Source: Candidatus Gastranaerophilales bacterium (lineage in GTDB: Bacteria; Cyanobacteriota; Vampirovibrionia; Gastranaerophilales; Gastranaerophilaceae). Taken from it: a DNA stretch of 43,673 bases. Below are positions 1-7,881 of the stretch, one piece after another; the stretch's first letter is position 1; every line of letters starts with the position of its first letter. The position numbers and the translations under genes were made by a program. The DNA lies in the NCBI GenBank assembly GCA_944325625.1, contig CALVAP010000016.1, positions 1 to 43,673 of the forward strand, in the 5' to 3' direction. The notes under the pieces were generated by a model. It was given only the letters and a program-made list of their open reading frames with translations, made no database searches and had not been told where the DNA came from.

Positions 1-275
1 AAAACAGGGTTTTATTAAGAATGTATTAATGAAAACTTTGCTCAACTGTTTAACATTTTAAATTTATTTTGCCCGAAATAATCAAACTATCTGTAAAATA
101 TAATCAAACCATGTGTTCTTTTACAAAATCCTCAAAATTTATAGGTTAACAACCGATTTGTAAAAAGTGACAACATCCCATAAACTACAAATCAAATTAT
201 TATCTCCTATCATCTATGTACAGAATAAATCCGAAGTGATACACTGAAGGAAACATTTGATGTGGAGATATTTTT
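1..275. other. AT-rich intergenic region upstream of the M49-like gene
   Basis: No open frame with a convincing start or family signature is visible here. A weak promoter-like pair, TTGTAA at 158-163 and TAAACT at 181-186 with a 17-nt spacer, could drive the gene at 276; both hexamers are poor, so this is only a suggestion. GGAGA at about 262-266 is the ribosome binding site of the downstream gene. No RNA structure was recognised. Confidence 0.4.
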
Positions 276-2018
276 ATGAAAACATTCGAACTCAACCTCA
301 CCAGTGAGGAGCTTACTAAGCGCACAAGTAAAGACTGCCTTATTCCTAAAGTTATGTTGGAAAAAGATTGTGAAGAATACAACTTGCTATGCGACGGAGA
401 CAAAAAAGCACTTAAACATCTGGTATTGGCAGCTAACAAAATTGATGAAGTTTTCATGAAACAGGATAACGCAGCGAATATTGATTTTAAAACCTTTCTT
501 GAGGAAGAATCAAAAAAAGGAAATGAAGATGCAAAAATGACCCTCAAGCTCTTTAACGCCCAAATAGGGATGGTTGCCGTCGATTCAGAAGCCAATAAAA
601 TATATCTCGCAAAAGGATATGGCGACTTACCTGGCAAAGGGTTTTACCCAAACGACTTAACAACTGATGAATTCCATAATATTTTAATTGATATGATAAA
701 ATCCGGTAAAATTAAAGAAGTCGAAGATATATTAAATCAGCGAACAATGGTCATAAGAGACGGTAAATGGTTAAAAGCCATTGATTTCACGGAATTTTTT
801 AAAGATGAATTTTCATACGTGGCACAAAACCTCCAAATAGCAGCCACTCTATCCTCCAATAAAGATTTTAACGAGTATTTAAAACTACAAGCAGATGCCT
901 TAATGGAAGCAGACCCAATGTTAGACGCCAAAGCTGATAAAAAGTGGGCAGAACTTCAAGACACCCCTCTTGAATTTACAATTTCACGTGAACAATATGC
1001 AGATGAGCTAACCGGAACCGTTATCGAAAATGCCGAACTTTCAGCACTTTTAAACAAAAATAATATTACACCTATATCAAAGGACTCAATCGGTGCAAGG
1101 GTTGGAATTGTTAACAAAAAAGGCACCGAAAAATTGCTGGAAATAAAAAAACATCTACCGCTTCTGGCAAAAAACATGCCATATAATGATGAATACGAAC
1201 AAAATATCAATACAGAAGATGATAAACAAACAATGGTAGATGTTGATATTGTTACATTAAGAGGTGATGAAGGCACATACAGAGGAGGTATAACACTGGC
1301 TCAAAACCTTCCAAATAATGACAAACTATCATTAACAATCGGAGGCGGAAGAAGAAATGTATATCACAGGCAAATACGGACAAGCAATACACCAGAAGCG
1401 ATTGAAAAAAGACAAAAAAGACTAAATGCAACACTAAAAAAAGAATTTCATAAATACTACAACCCCGAAGCCGACCACTGGTTCACAATCGGTCATGAAA
1501 ATGTTCACTCACTTGGACCAAAATCAGGGACAGAAGCCCTTGGAAAATACAAAAATATTATAGAAGAAAACAAAGCAGATATGGGTTCTCTGGCGCTTTT
1601 GGACATCTTGCTGAAACAGGAAATGTATACAGAAGAAGAAGTTAAACAAATTTTAGTAACATACGCGGCGGATAATTTTCTCAAAGCCAGACCCACACTC
1701 TCACAAGCTCATCGTGTCAGAACAGTAATGCAGTCAAAATATTTTCTTGATAAAGGGGCAATAACACTTGATGAAAATAATCTTATTAACATAAATTTAG
1801 AAAAAATGATTCCAACTGCCAAGCAAATGCTTGCTGAAATTATAAAAGTTCAGCTCTCTCAAGACTTTAATACGGGCGAAAAATATGTTCTTGAGAATTT
1901 TATCTGGACTGATGAAATGGAGATAATCTCAAAAAAATTAAAAGAAATAGACAAATCTTTAAACGGGATACTCAAAACACCTCTTGCTGACGAACTTTCA
2001 GGAAAAAACACAAATTGA
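276..2018 (+). CDS. M49-like (dipeptidyl peptidase III-type) zinc metallopeptidase
   Basis: This 580-residue protein carries HENVH at residues 407-411 (preceded by IG, followed by SLGP) and EENKAD at 430-435. They match the two zinc motifs of peptidase family M49 (dipeptidyl peptidase III), where the two His and the first Glu of the second motif bind zinc and the Glu of HExxH is the catalytic base. The classical M49 motif is a hexapeptide (HELLGH); this one is a pentapeptide, a variant known in some bacterial members. There is no signal peptide or membrane segment, so a cytosolic enzyme acting on small peptides is expected. The ATG follows GGAGA at good spacing. The stop overlaps the TTG start of the polyprenyl synthase, implying translational coupling. 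Family assignment is fairly firm; substrate is unknown. Confidence 0.72.
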   Translation: MKTFELNLTSEELTKRTSKDCLIPKVMLEKDCEEYNLLCDGDKKALKHLVLAANKIDEVFMKQDNAANIDFKTFLEEESKKGNEDAKMTLKLFNAQIGMVAVDSEANKIYLAKGYGDLPGKGFYPNDLTTDEFHNILIDMIKSGKIKEVEDILNQRTMVIRDGKWLKAIDFTEFFKDEFSYVAQNLQIAATLSSNKDFNEYLKLQADALMEADPMLDAKADKKWAELQDTPLEFTISREQYADELTGTVIENAELSALLNKNNITPISKDSIGARVGIVNKKGTEKLLEIKKHLPLLAKNMPYNDEYEQNINTEDDKQTMVDVDIVTLRGDEGTYRGGITLAQNLPNNDKLSLTIGGGRRNVYHRQIRTSNTPEAIEKRQKRLNATLKKEFHKYYNPEADHWFTIGHENVHSLGPKSGTEALGKYKNIIEENKADMGSLALLDILLKQEMYTEEEVKQILVTYAADNFLKARPTLSQAHRVRTVMQSKYFLDKGAITLDENNLININLEKMIPTAKQMLAEIIKVQLSQDFNTGEKYVLENFIWTDEMEIISKKLKEIDKSLNGILKTPLADELSGKNTN

Positions 2019-2953
2019 ACTCGAATTTCAAAACATATTCAGAAATTAAAAAACTTGTTGAACCCGAGATACTCAAAATGTCATCGGTAATCTCGGAACG
2101 AATTTATAAAACAAACATACCAGAGCAAGAGTTTTTAAACGAACTGAATGAATATTTTAAAAGCGGCTCAAAGCAGCTTCGCTCTTGTCTGATATTTTTA
2201 TTTGCAAAAGCAATAAACGCAGAAGTGAATGAAAAAACAGTAAAATTAGCAGCCGCGGTAGAGATAATACACAATGCAACACTAATCCATGATGATATCA
2301 TAGATGAAAGCGATATTCGACGTGGAAAAACCGCACTTCACAAGAAATACGGCAACAAACTCTCAATAATCGCAGGAGACTATCTTCTTTCACTTGCAAT
2401 AAATTTGCTGAGTGAAACAGGAAACTCAAAGATTATAGAAAACTTTGCAAATTGTTTAAATGCACTTTGTCTGGGAGAAATAGAACAATATTTTTCACAA
2501 AAAACAACTCCTTCACTGGAAGAATATATAATCAAATCTGAAGCAAAAACAGCATCTCTTTTCAAAGCATCCCTCAAATCTCTTGCTGATTTGCAAGAGA
2601 AAAAACATTCTAAATCCTTGGAAACTTTTGCAAAATACTTTGGTATAGCCTTTCAGATTAGCGATGATTTGAAAAACATTTCCGCTCTCCCCCAAAAAGA
2701 AAAACAAAAACCGAGATTTAATGACATAAAAGCAGGAATATACACCGCACCTGTGATATATGCTTTTGGCGAAAACAAGCTTTTGGACAAATTTTCAACA
2801 GATGAAATTATAAAAAAATCCGGTACAAAACCTATCCAAGAAAAAACGAAGCAATTAATAAAAACCCAAGTAAATGAGGCAAAACGACAAATCACAAACA
2901 TCCCTGATAGCGCTTACAAACAAGCAATACTAAAGTTATGTGACCTTATTTAA
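2015..2953 (+). CDS. Polyprenyl (long-chain isoprenoid) diphosphate synthase
   Basis: This is a trans-prenyltransferase of 312 residues that condenses isopentenyl diphosphate onto an allylic primer, probably for the side chain of a quinone. The first Asp-rich motif is intact (HDDIIDE, D93/D94/D97), preceded by the KQLR box near residue 53 and followed by RRG at 102-104. The second motif reads DDLKN at 217-221, so its last Asp is replaced by Asn. The C-terminal GIYTAPVIYA box resembles the GxxTAPxI form of solanesyl-type synthases. The start is TTG at 2015, overlapping the upstream stop in ATTGA, with AGGA 11 nt before it; an in-frame ATG lies at 2078 but would remove N-terminal helix residues. 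Chain length and end product cannot be told from sequence. Confidence 0.85.
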   Translation: MNSNFKTYSEIKKLVEPEILKMSSVISERIYKTNIPEQEFLNELNEYFKSGSKQLRSCLIFLFAKAINAEVNEKTVKLAAAVEIIHNATLIHDDIIDESDIRRGKTALHKKYGNKLSIIAGDYLLSLAINLLSETGNSKIIENFANCLNALCLGEIEQYFSQKTTPSLEEYIIKSEAKTASLFKASLKSLADLQEKKHSKSLETFAKYFGIAFQISDDLKNISALPQKEKQKPRFNDIKAGIYTAPVIYAFGENKLLDKFSTDEIIKKSGTKPIQEKTKQLIKTQVNEAKRQITNIPDSAYKQAILKLCDLI

Positions 2954-3030
2954 TAAGAAAAAACAAATTAGGCAATTTTTTTGTATGAAATGTTTTTATA
3001 TAAATATAGGGGAAAACGGGGAAATATTTA

Positions 3031-3405
3031 ATGACGATAGGATTTAATTTTAATACCAGTTTACTAACGCCAAATACCAACATCAATTGGGGAATAGACC
3101 AAGCATTTAACCAAAACTTCGGCAATAATCTGGCACTAATAAGCATGCTCAGCATGCCAACGATAGGAGGAGGAGATTCCATACCATATTGTATGGACTA
3201 CCCGCTATTACCCGGCTTTGGATTAGGGGGGCTTGGTTTTGGGTATGGATTTAATTTAGGCTACCCAAGCGTATTTATGAATGGTAATAACGCAGGAATG
3301 ATACAAAGTTGGCAAAATCTCGGTAACACACTTGGGAACTCACTAAGCGCACCATTTTATAAGCTAAGTGATGCAGTAGGCAAATTTTTCTGCTCATCCG
3401 GTTGA
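3031..3405 (+). CDS. Small Gly/Asn-rich protein of unknown function
   Basis: The 124-residue product is rich in Gly, Asn, Phe and Leu, with a glycine-aromatic stretch (GFGLGGLGFGYGFNLGY) around residues 62-78 and a C-terminus ending KFFCSSG. It has no signal peptide by eye and no recognised domain. GGGGAAA sits about 8 nt before the ATG, so translation is likely real. It stands alone between the polyprenyl synthase and the serine dehydratase genes, and the sdaAB promoter lies just after it. The composition suggests a surface or self-assembling protein, but that is only a guess. Confidence 0.6.
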   Translation: MTIGFNFNTSLLTPNTNINWGIDQAFNQNFGNNLALISMLSMPTIGGGDSIPYCMDYPLLPGFGLGGLGFGYGFNLGYPSVFMNGNNAGMIQSWQNLGNTLGNSLSAPFYKLSDAVGKFFCSSG

Positions 3406-3414
3406 TACGAATTA

Positions 3415-3443
3415 TTTTCAATTGAATAAGTTTAGGATATAAT
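3415..3443 (+). promoter_or_regulatory. Probable sigma-70-type promoter of sdaAB-sdaAA
   Basis: TTTTCA at 3415-3420 and a perfect TATAAT at 3438-3443 are separated by 17 nt. Transcription would start near 3450, giving a leader of about 20 nt that contains the AGGGAAA ribosome binding site of the ATG at 3469. Confidence 0.55.
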
Positions 3444-3468
3444 GCCATAGTAAAGACAGGGAAAAACT

Positions 3469-4152
3469 ATGGCAAATTCGTCTATATTTGATATAATAAC
3501 CCCAATAATGGTAGGTCCCTCAAGCTCCCATACTGCAGGGGCAGTAAGGATAGGACTACTTGCAGGAAAAATATTTGGTTCTAACCGACCTCAAAAAGTG
3601 CATTTCAAGTTATATAATTCTTTTGCGAAAACAGGAAAAGGACACGGAACAGACAAAGGGTTATTAAGTGGCGTATTGGGCTTTAATGTAGATGATACAA
3701 GAATAAAAAATGCGTTGGATATAGCAAAAGAACTTGGCGTAAAATACTCGTTTGAATACGCAGAAGACTACAACCGACACCCCAACTCGGTGGATATAAT
3801 CTTTTATGGGAGAGAAGAAGATGATGATGCCCAAATACGGGTTTCTGCAGATTCACTTGGAGGAGCAAAAGTAGTAATTACAAACATAAACGGATACCAA
3901 GTAAACCTCAGAGGAGATTACCACACGTTATTACTAATCTACAAAGACAAGCCTGGAATGATATACCGAGTAACAACACTAATACAAGATTTTGATATAA
4001 ACATCGCCTCTATGACATGCGATAGGGAGGCAAAGGGACATAATGCCTCCATGAGTATATGTTTAGACAGCCCTCTTACTGAAGATATTATAAACTCAAT
4101 AAAAACAATAAGTGAAATTTACCTGATAAGGAATATAGAGGTCACAAAATGA
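3469..4152 (+). CDS. sdaAB: L-serine ammonia-lyase, Fe-S dependent, beta subunit
   Basis: Together with the alpha subunit this enzyme deaminates L-serine to pyruvate and ammonia using an oxygen-sensitive [4Fe-4S] cluster. The 227-residue protein has the family signature GPSSSHTAGAVRIG at residues 17-30. It ends in an ACT domain (from about residue 150, DYHTLLLIYKDKPGMIYRVT), as in Gram-positive-type beta subunits, where this domain takes part in serine or metal regulation. AGGGAAAAA precedes the ATG. The stop overlaps the sdaAA start in ATGA. The split two-gene form and the cluster dependence fit an anaerobe. Confidence 0.95.
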   Translation: MANSSIFDIITPIMVGPSSSHTAGAVRIGLLAGKIFGSNRPQKVHFKLYNSFAKTGKGHGTDKGLLSGVLGFNVDDTRIKNALDIAKELGVKYSFEYAEDYNRHPNSVDIIFYGREEDDDAQIRVSADSLGGAKVVITNINGYQVNLRGDYHTLLLIYKDKPGMIYRVTTLIQDFDINIASMTCDREAKGHNASMSICLDSPLTEDIINSIKTISEIYLIRNIEVTK

Positions 4153-5036
4153 AGCCCACAACTACATTTGCAGAACTGGCAGAGCTATGCCAAAAAACAA
4201 ATAAAAAAATATATGAAATAGCACAAGAAGAAGAATCCTCGCTATTGGAATGTACCGAGCAAAACGTCCGAAAAAGGGTACAAGAAACGCTAAAAGCAAT
4301 GCAAGAAGCAATAAACGAGGGACTAAAGTCAGACGAAAAATCTGCAAGCAAAATGGTCGGGGCAGACTGTGCAAAACTAAAAAAATATTATGAAAAGAAT
4401 GAAGGACTATTCAGCCAACCATACCAAAACATAATAAAATACGCACTCGCAACCTCAGAACAAAATGCAAGGATGGGTAAAATTGCAGCATGCCCGACAG
4501 CCGGAGCCTGCGGAATAGTACCTGCAGCAATGATAGGCATAGGCACCTACTTAAAAGTAGAAAACGAAATACTTATAAATGCGCTGCTTACAGCAGGTAT
4601 AATAGGCAGAATTATCTCAGAGAAGACAGCACTTGCAGGTGCGGTCGGAGGTTGCCAAAGTGAATGCGGAGTAGCCTCCGCAATGGCAGCAGGAGCAGTC
4701 GTGGAGATTTTAGGCGGCAACGCTGAACAAATAATAAACGCAGTAGCACTGGCACTAAAAAACATACTCGGACTAGTTTGTGACCCAATAGCAGGACTTG
4801 TTGAGGTTCCTTGTGTAAAAAGAAATCCGTTTTTGGCAATTCATGCACTAACAGCAGCGGAACTTGCTCTAGCAGATATTAAAAGTTTTGTTCCCGCAGA
4901 CGAAGTTGTGGATGTACTCAAACAAATAGGCGCACTAATGTCACCGACATTGAAAGAAAGCGCTCAAGCAGGGCTCGCAACAACTCCAAGTGCAATAAAA
5001 ATAACAGAAGAACTAAACAAGACGTGTCAGAAGTAA
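4149..5036 (+). CDS. sdaAA: L-serine ammonia-lyase, Fe-S dependent, alpha subunit
   Basis: This is the catalytic partner of sdaAB, 295 residues long. Cysteines expected to hold the [4Fe-4S] cluster lie in CPTAGACG (C115, C121), GGCQSECG (C169, C173) and CDPIAGLVEVPC (C211, C222), all typical of the family. The hydrophobic Gly/Ala-rich core (residues 115-215) matches the SDH alpha domain. Translation is coupled to sdaAB through the ATGA overlap. The gene ends 15 nt from the convergent MBL-fold gene. Pyruvate from serine would feed fermentation or central metabolism. Confidence 0.95.
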   Translation: MKPTTTFAELAELCQKTNKKIYEIAQEEESSLLECTEQNVRKRVQETLKAMQEAINEGLKSDEKSASKMVGADCAKLKKYYEKNEGLFSQPYQNIIKYALATSEQNARMGKIAACPTAGACGIVPAAMIGIGTYLKVENEILINALLTAGIIGRIISEKTALAGAVGGCQSECGVASAMAAGAVVEILGGNAEQIINAVALALKNILGLVCDPIAGLVEVPCVKRNPFLAIHALTAAELALADIKSFVPADEVVDVLKQIGALMSPTLKESAQAGLATTPSAIKITEELNKTCQK

Positions 5037-5051
5037 CCTATCCCACAGGCC

Positions 5052-5675
5052 CTAAACCATCATATTATATTTTTTTTCATGCGCAATATTTGTAGCATCA
5101 TCATGTCCGGGAAAAACATTTATATTATCAGGTAGAACAAATAATTTCTCTCTAATGGATGAACTTAATAATTGATAGTTACCTCCTGGCAAATCAGTTC
5201 GCCCAATAGATTCTAAAAATAAAGTATCTCCGGAAAACAACATATCACCAACTAAAAAACATATTCCACCCGGGGTATGCCCTGGAGTTTCGAGAATTTT
5301 AACCTTATTATCACCCAAAAATAATTCAGTATTTTCATCAATACTCTCAGTAATTTTAGGTGGATTTTTAGGTTCTAAACCGTATAAATTTAGCTGAGAT
5401 AATAAGTTTTCTACAAAAATAAAATCATTTTTGTTAACATAGAATGCACACCCAGTAATATCTTGCAGTTCTTTAGCTCCAAAAACATGGTCAAAATGCC
5501 CATGCGTATTATAAATTCCCTTAAGGTTTAAATTCAAATCACTGATATCTTTAGCTATTCGCAAGCTTTCGCCACCGACATCGATTACAATAGCCTCGCG
5601 ACTATCATCATCGTAAACAAGATAAGTATTAACCTGAATTGGACCTGTAATATATCGTTTAAATTTCACACTCAT
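5052..5675 (-). CDS. MBL-fold metallohydrolase, glyoxalase II-like
   Basis: The 207-residue protein has the metallo-beta-lactamase fold signatures: NTHGHFDHVFG (HxHxDH zinc motif), PGHTPGG, FSGDTLF and the C-terminal PGHDDATNIAHEK. These match the stand-alone hydroxyacylglutathione hydrolase-like group that hydrolyses thioesters, though the real substrate is unknown. The frame opens further upstream at a TTG (5693), but GAGGAG lies 7 nt before the ATG at 5675, which I take as the start. A TATAAT on the minus strand (5697-5702) could be its -10, placed just after the terminator of the upstream peptide operon. The gene converges on sdaAA. Confidence 0.87.
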   Translation of the reverse strand: MSVKFKRYITGPIQVNTYLVYDDDSREAIVIDVGGESLRIAKDISDLNLNLKGIYNTHGHFDHVFGAKELQDITGCAFYVNKNDFIFVENLLSQLNLYGLEPKNPPKITESIDENTELFLGDNKVKILETPGHTPGGICFLVGDMLFSGDTLFLESIGRTDLPGGNYQLLSSSIREKLFVLPDNINVFPGHDDATNIAHEKKYNMMV

Positions 5676-5711
5676 AATAAACTCCTCACACAATATATTA
5701 TACAGACAAAA

Positions 5712-5743
5712 GAAAAAATCACCACCAATGTGGTGATTTTTTC
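5712..5743 (-). terminator. Intrinsic terminator of the small-peptide operon
   Basis: A perfect 14-bp inverted repeat (5712-5725 with 5730-5743, loop CAAT) has an A-rich left arm and a T-rich right arm, so it could work in both directions. It closes the minus-strand unit that encodes the two tiny peptides and separates it from the MBL-fold gene. Confidence 0.85.
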
Positions 5744-5763
5744 ATCAAGTTCTCATTACTCAC

Positions 5764-5910
5764 TTATCCACAAAACGCCGACACTGTAGTAGTAACAGTG
5801 CTAGCCCCGACTACACCGGAAGAAGAAACTTGAACCGCAAAGACAAATGCTACAAGCATAATCACAAACAGTCCAATAAATGTAAAATTTAAAACTCTGG
5901 CTTCATTCAT
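5764..5910 (-). CDS. 48-aa single-pass membrane peptide ending in Cys-Gly
   Basis: The reading frame gives MNEARVLNFTF, a hydrophobic segment (residues 11-27, IGLFVIMLVAFVFAVQV), then a Ser/Thr/Val-rich tail that ends SAFCG. GGAG stands 9 nt before the ATG. It is the second gene of a two-peptide operon, 82 nt after the 54-aa peptide. The membrane segment followed by a small polar tail with a penultimate Cys could be a signal-anchor peptide, a processed secreted peptide, or the substrate of a modifying enzyme. No family is recognised. The frame is short, but promoter, ribosome binding site and terminator around it support expression. Confidence 0.6.
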   Translation of the reverse strand: MNEARVLNFTFIGLFVIMLVAFVFAVQVSSSGVVGASTVTTTVSAFCG

Positions 5911-5992
5911 ATGAACACACTCCATTTTTCATCAAAAGATGATAACTACACACACAGGATTTCAACAGAAACTTCTAAGAAGGCAATCCTTA

Positions 5993-6157
5993 CTAAGCAA
6001 CAGCAGAAAATCCGCCGCCACCACCACATGAAGAAGAAGCCACAGAACCAGCTGTTTCAGCTCCGCTAAAAGCTACCGAACCTGCAGTTTCAGCACTTGC
6101 TGGAGCAGAAGGTTGACTTACCATTGCAAAATTTACCGGTGCTACTGAAAAATTCAT
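5993..6157 (-). CDS. 54-aa Ala/Ser/Gly-rich peptide with internal repeat and CGGGGG tail
   Basis: The peptide begins MNFSVAPVNFAMVSQ, then repeats AETAGSVA twice (residues 23-30 and 33-40), and ends SSSCGGGGGFSAVA with one cysteine before a run of five glycines. The ATG at 6157 is preceded by AAGGAG at 8 nt; the frame extends upstream but without a better start. It is the first gene after a strong promoter. Such small, low-complexity, single-Cys, glycine-tailed peptides are often precursors of modified peptides or cell-surface components, but no maturation enzyme lies next to it, so function is unknown. It is divergent from the purD-like gene. Confidence 0.65.
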   Translation of the reverse strand: MNFSVAPVNFAMVSQPSAPASAETAGSVAFSGAETAGSVASSSCGGGGGFSAVA

Positions 6158-6209
6158 AATAAACTCCTTAATATTTTGATACCTCGTGATATATTGTTTT
6201 ATATCCACA

Positions 6210-6238
6210 TTTATATAAAACCATCTAAAAAGTTCCAA
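6210..6238 (-). promoter_or_regulatory. Sigma-70-type promoter of the two-peptide operon
   Basis: On the minus strand TTGGAA (6233-6238) and TATAAA (6210-6215) are exactly 17 nt apart. Transcription would begin near 6203 and give a leader of about 46 nt before the ATG at 6157. It is divergent from the purD-like promoter about 50 bp away. Confidence 0.65.
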
Positions 6239-6285
6239 TTTCAGATATATATTATTTTGTTACATTAGTTAACATAATGATATAG

Positions 6286-6291
6286 TATAAT
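6286..6291 (+). promoter_or_regulatory. -10 element of purD-like gene, predicts leaderless mRNA
   Basis: A perfect TATAAT ends 6 nt before the ATG at 6298, so the expected transcription start coincides with the A of the start codon. No purine-rich ribosome binding site lies between. The -35 region is poor (CATTAG at a 17-nt spacer). The same spacing recurs at three other genes in this window. Confidence 0.55.
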
Positions 6292-6297
6292 TCGGAT

Positions 6298-7557
6298 ATG
6301 CAAATACTAATAATCGGAAAAACAGCAGCAGAATATGCTCTAGCGAAAAAAATAAAAGAATTACACCCTGATGACATAATATTTGTAGCGCCGGGAAATC
6401 AGGCAATAGGTGATTTTGCGACGTGCATAGATATTCAACCGGATAAAACAGAAGAAATGGTTGAATTTGCGCAAGCAAACGAAATAAACATAACAATCAT
6501 CAGTGATGATACAGCCATAGAAAATAAAATGGCAGACGCATTTAATGAATCAGGACTAATGGTATTTGCGCCGGAAAAAGAGGCGGCGAGATTTGCAACA
6601 ACAAAGTCGGTAGGGAAAAGATTTATGTACAAATTAAACATACCGACACCAAAATTCGGAATATTTGACAAAGAAAATACAGCACGAGAATACCTAAAAA
6701 CAGCAACCTATCCGATATTAATAAAAGCGGACAAGCATGATGACGGGGAGCGAGTATATTTATGTCACAGCGAAAGAGAAGCAAACAAAATTCTCAATAA
6801 ATTCTTTGCAATAAGTAATCCCAAAGTTGTTATAGAACAATATATTCAAGGCAGAGAAGCCTCCTTATATTTTCTAACTGACGGGTACAATGCACTACCC
6901 GTAAGTACAGTTGTACCATACAAATACGCCTCAGAGAAAGATGGAGGAAGTATAACAAATGGGGTAGGCGCATATACTCCCGCAGTATTTGCTGATGACA
7001 AGCTAACAAGAAACATTTTGGAAAAAGTTATCTACCCTGCCCTAACCGAAATAGAAAAAAATGCATCCCCATACGTTGGAGTAATCGGGGTAGATATTAT
7101 CCTTGACGAAAAAGATAATTTTTCGGTTATCGAGTTTAACTCATTTTTCAAATCACCGGATATAGAATGTATACTATCAATAGTTGAGGATGATTTGCTA
7201 GACTTGTTTAAAGCGTGCACAATTGGGTCACTGGCAGACGATTATGACTTTATAAAGCTTAAAGATAAATCCTCCTTTTCCATCGTACTGACAAAAGTCG
7301 GCGAGCATTTATTTGATACCAATACAGAAGAAGTTGATGGAATAGAAGCAGCCGAAGAAGAAGCCACAGTCAACCTGTACAATACAATAAACAAAGAAGG
7401 AAAAATTCGGGCAAAAAATGGTCGAATACTTTCGCTAACAGCCGAAGCCTCAACACTAAGCAGAGCAAAAGAAATAATTCGTCAGAATATAGAATTTATA
7501 AAATTTAAAGGTAAAAAGTATAGAAAAGATATCTTGGATTGCGTAAATGAACGTTAA
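6298..7557 (+). CDS. purD: PurD-family ATP-grasp ligase (phosphoribosylamine-glycine ligase), divergent
   Basis: The 419-residue protein follows the PurD layout: N-terminal Rossmann-like domain (MQILIIGKTAAEYALAKKI), ATP-grasp core and C-terminal cap ending FKGKKYRKDI. PurD joins glycine to phosphoribosylamine in purine synthesis. Several usual motifs are altered: the KADGLAAGKG loop reads KADKHDDGER (about residue 141), NTGGMGAY reads TNGVGAY, and FNCRFGDPETQ reads FNSFFKSPDIE; the metal-binding Glu and Asn of EFN are kept. It may be a fast-evolving true PurD or a paralogue with another substrate. It starts the ylxR-infB-rbfA-truB operon, in the place where nusA is often found, and overlaps ylxR by 11 nt. 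No Shine-Dalgarno sequence is present. Confidence 0.7.
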   Translation: MQILIIGKTAAEYALAKKIKELHPDDIIFVAPGNQAIGDFATCIDIQPDKTEEMVEFAQANEINITIISDDTAIENKMADAFNESGLMVFAPEKEAARFATTKSVGKRFMYKLNIPTPKFGIFDKENTAREYLKTATYPILIKADKHDDGERVYLCHSEREANKILNKFFAISNPKVVIEQYIQGREASLYFLTDGYNALPVSTVVPYKYASEKDGGSITNGVGAYTPAVFADDKLTRNILEKVIYPALTEIEKNASPYVGVIGVDIILDEKDNFSVIEFNSFFKSPDIECILSIVEDDLLDLFKACTIGSLADDYDFIKLKDKSSFSIVLTKVGEHLFDTNTEEVDGIEAAEEEATVNLYNTINKEGKIRAKNGRILSLTAEASTLSRAKEIIRQNIEFIKFKGKKYRKDILDCVNER

Positions 7558-7783
7558 AAAGAGAAAATGCATAGGCTGTCAAAATATCTTTGACAGAAAT
7601 CATATGTTCAAAATAATGAAAAAATCTGATACACAAGAAATAATATTAAATCCCTCAAACAAAGACTTTGGGCGCTCCATATACATATGTAAAAACCCTC
7701 AATGCATAGAAAAAGCCTTCAAACGAAAAAATAACACATATTTAAAATCGCTTACCCCCGAAAAATTGAAATCAATGCTGTAA
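7547..7783 (+). CDS. rnpM: YlxR/RnpM family RNA-binding protein
   Basis: The 78-residue protein has the YlxR pattern: basic N-terminus with RKCIGC, then FGRSIYIC and KNPQCIEKAFKR. Family members bind RNA; in Bacillus the protein modulates RNase P. The gene overlaps the 3' end of the purD-like gene and precedes infB, the usual nusA-ylxR-infB position, although nusA is absent here. Four cysteines (two CxxC-like pairs) are present. The GRGAY motif of the family reads GRSIY. Confidence 0.85.
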   Translation: MNVKKRKCIGCQNIFDRNHMFKIMKKSDTQEIILNPSNKDFGRSIYICKNPQCIEKAFKRKNNTYLKSLTPEKLKSML

Positions 7784-7881
7784 AAACCTTAACAAAGTAA
7801 AATATTTTGTAAACGTTGTTTTACTTGAAAGTATGATTGTGATACTCTAATGATATCGAAATAAATGGAGTACAATCGTCA

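Noticed and set aside
200-1696. Minus-strand frames opposite the M49-like gene
   Set aside because: The plus-strand frame has zinc motifs, ribosome binding site and coupling to the next gene; the antisense frames have none of these.
7846-7876. A fifth leaderless promoter at infB (TACAAT 5 nt before the ATG)
   Set aside because: GGAG lies in front at usable distance, the spacing is 5 and not 6 nt, and no -35 is evident; it may be chance.
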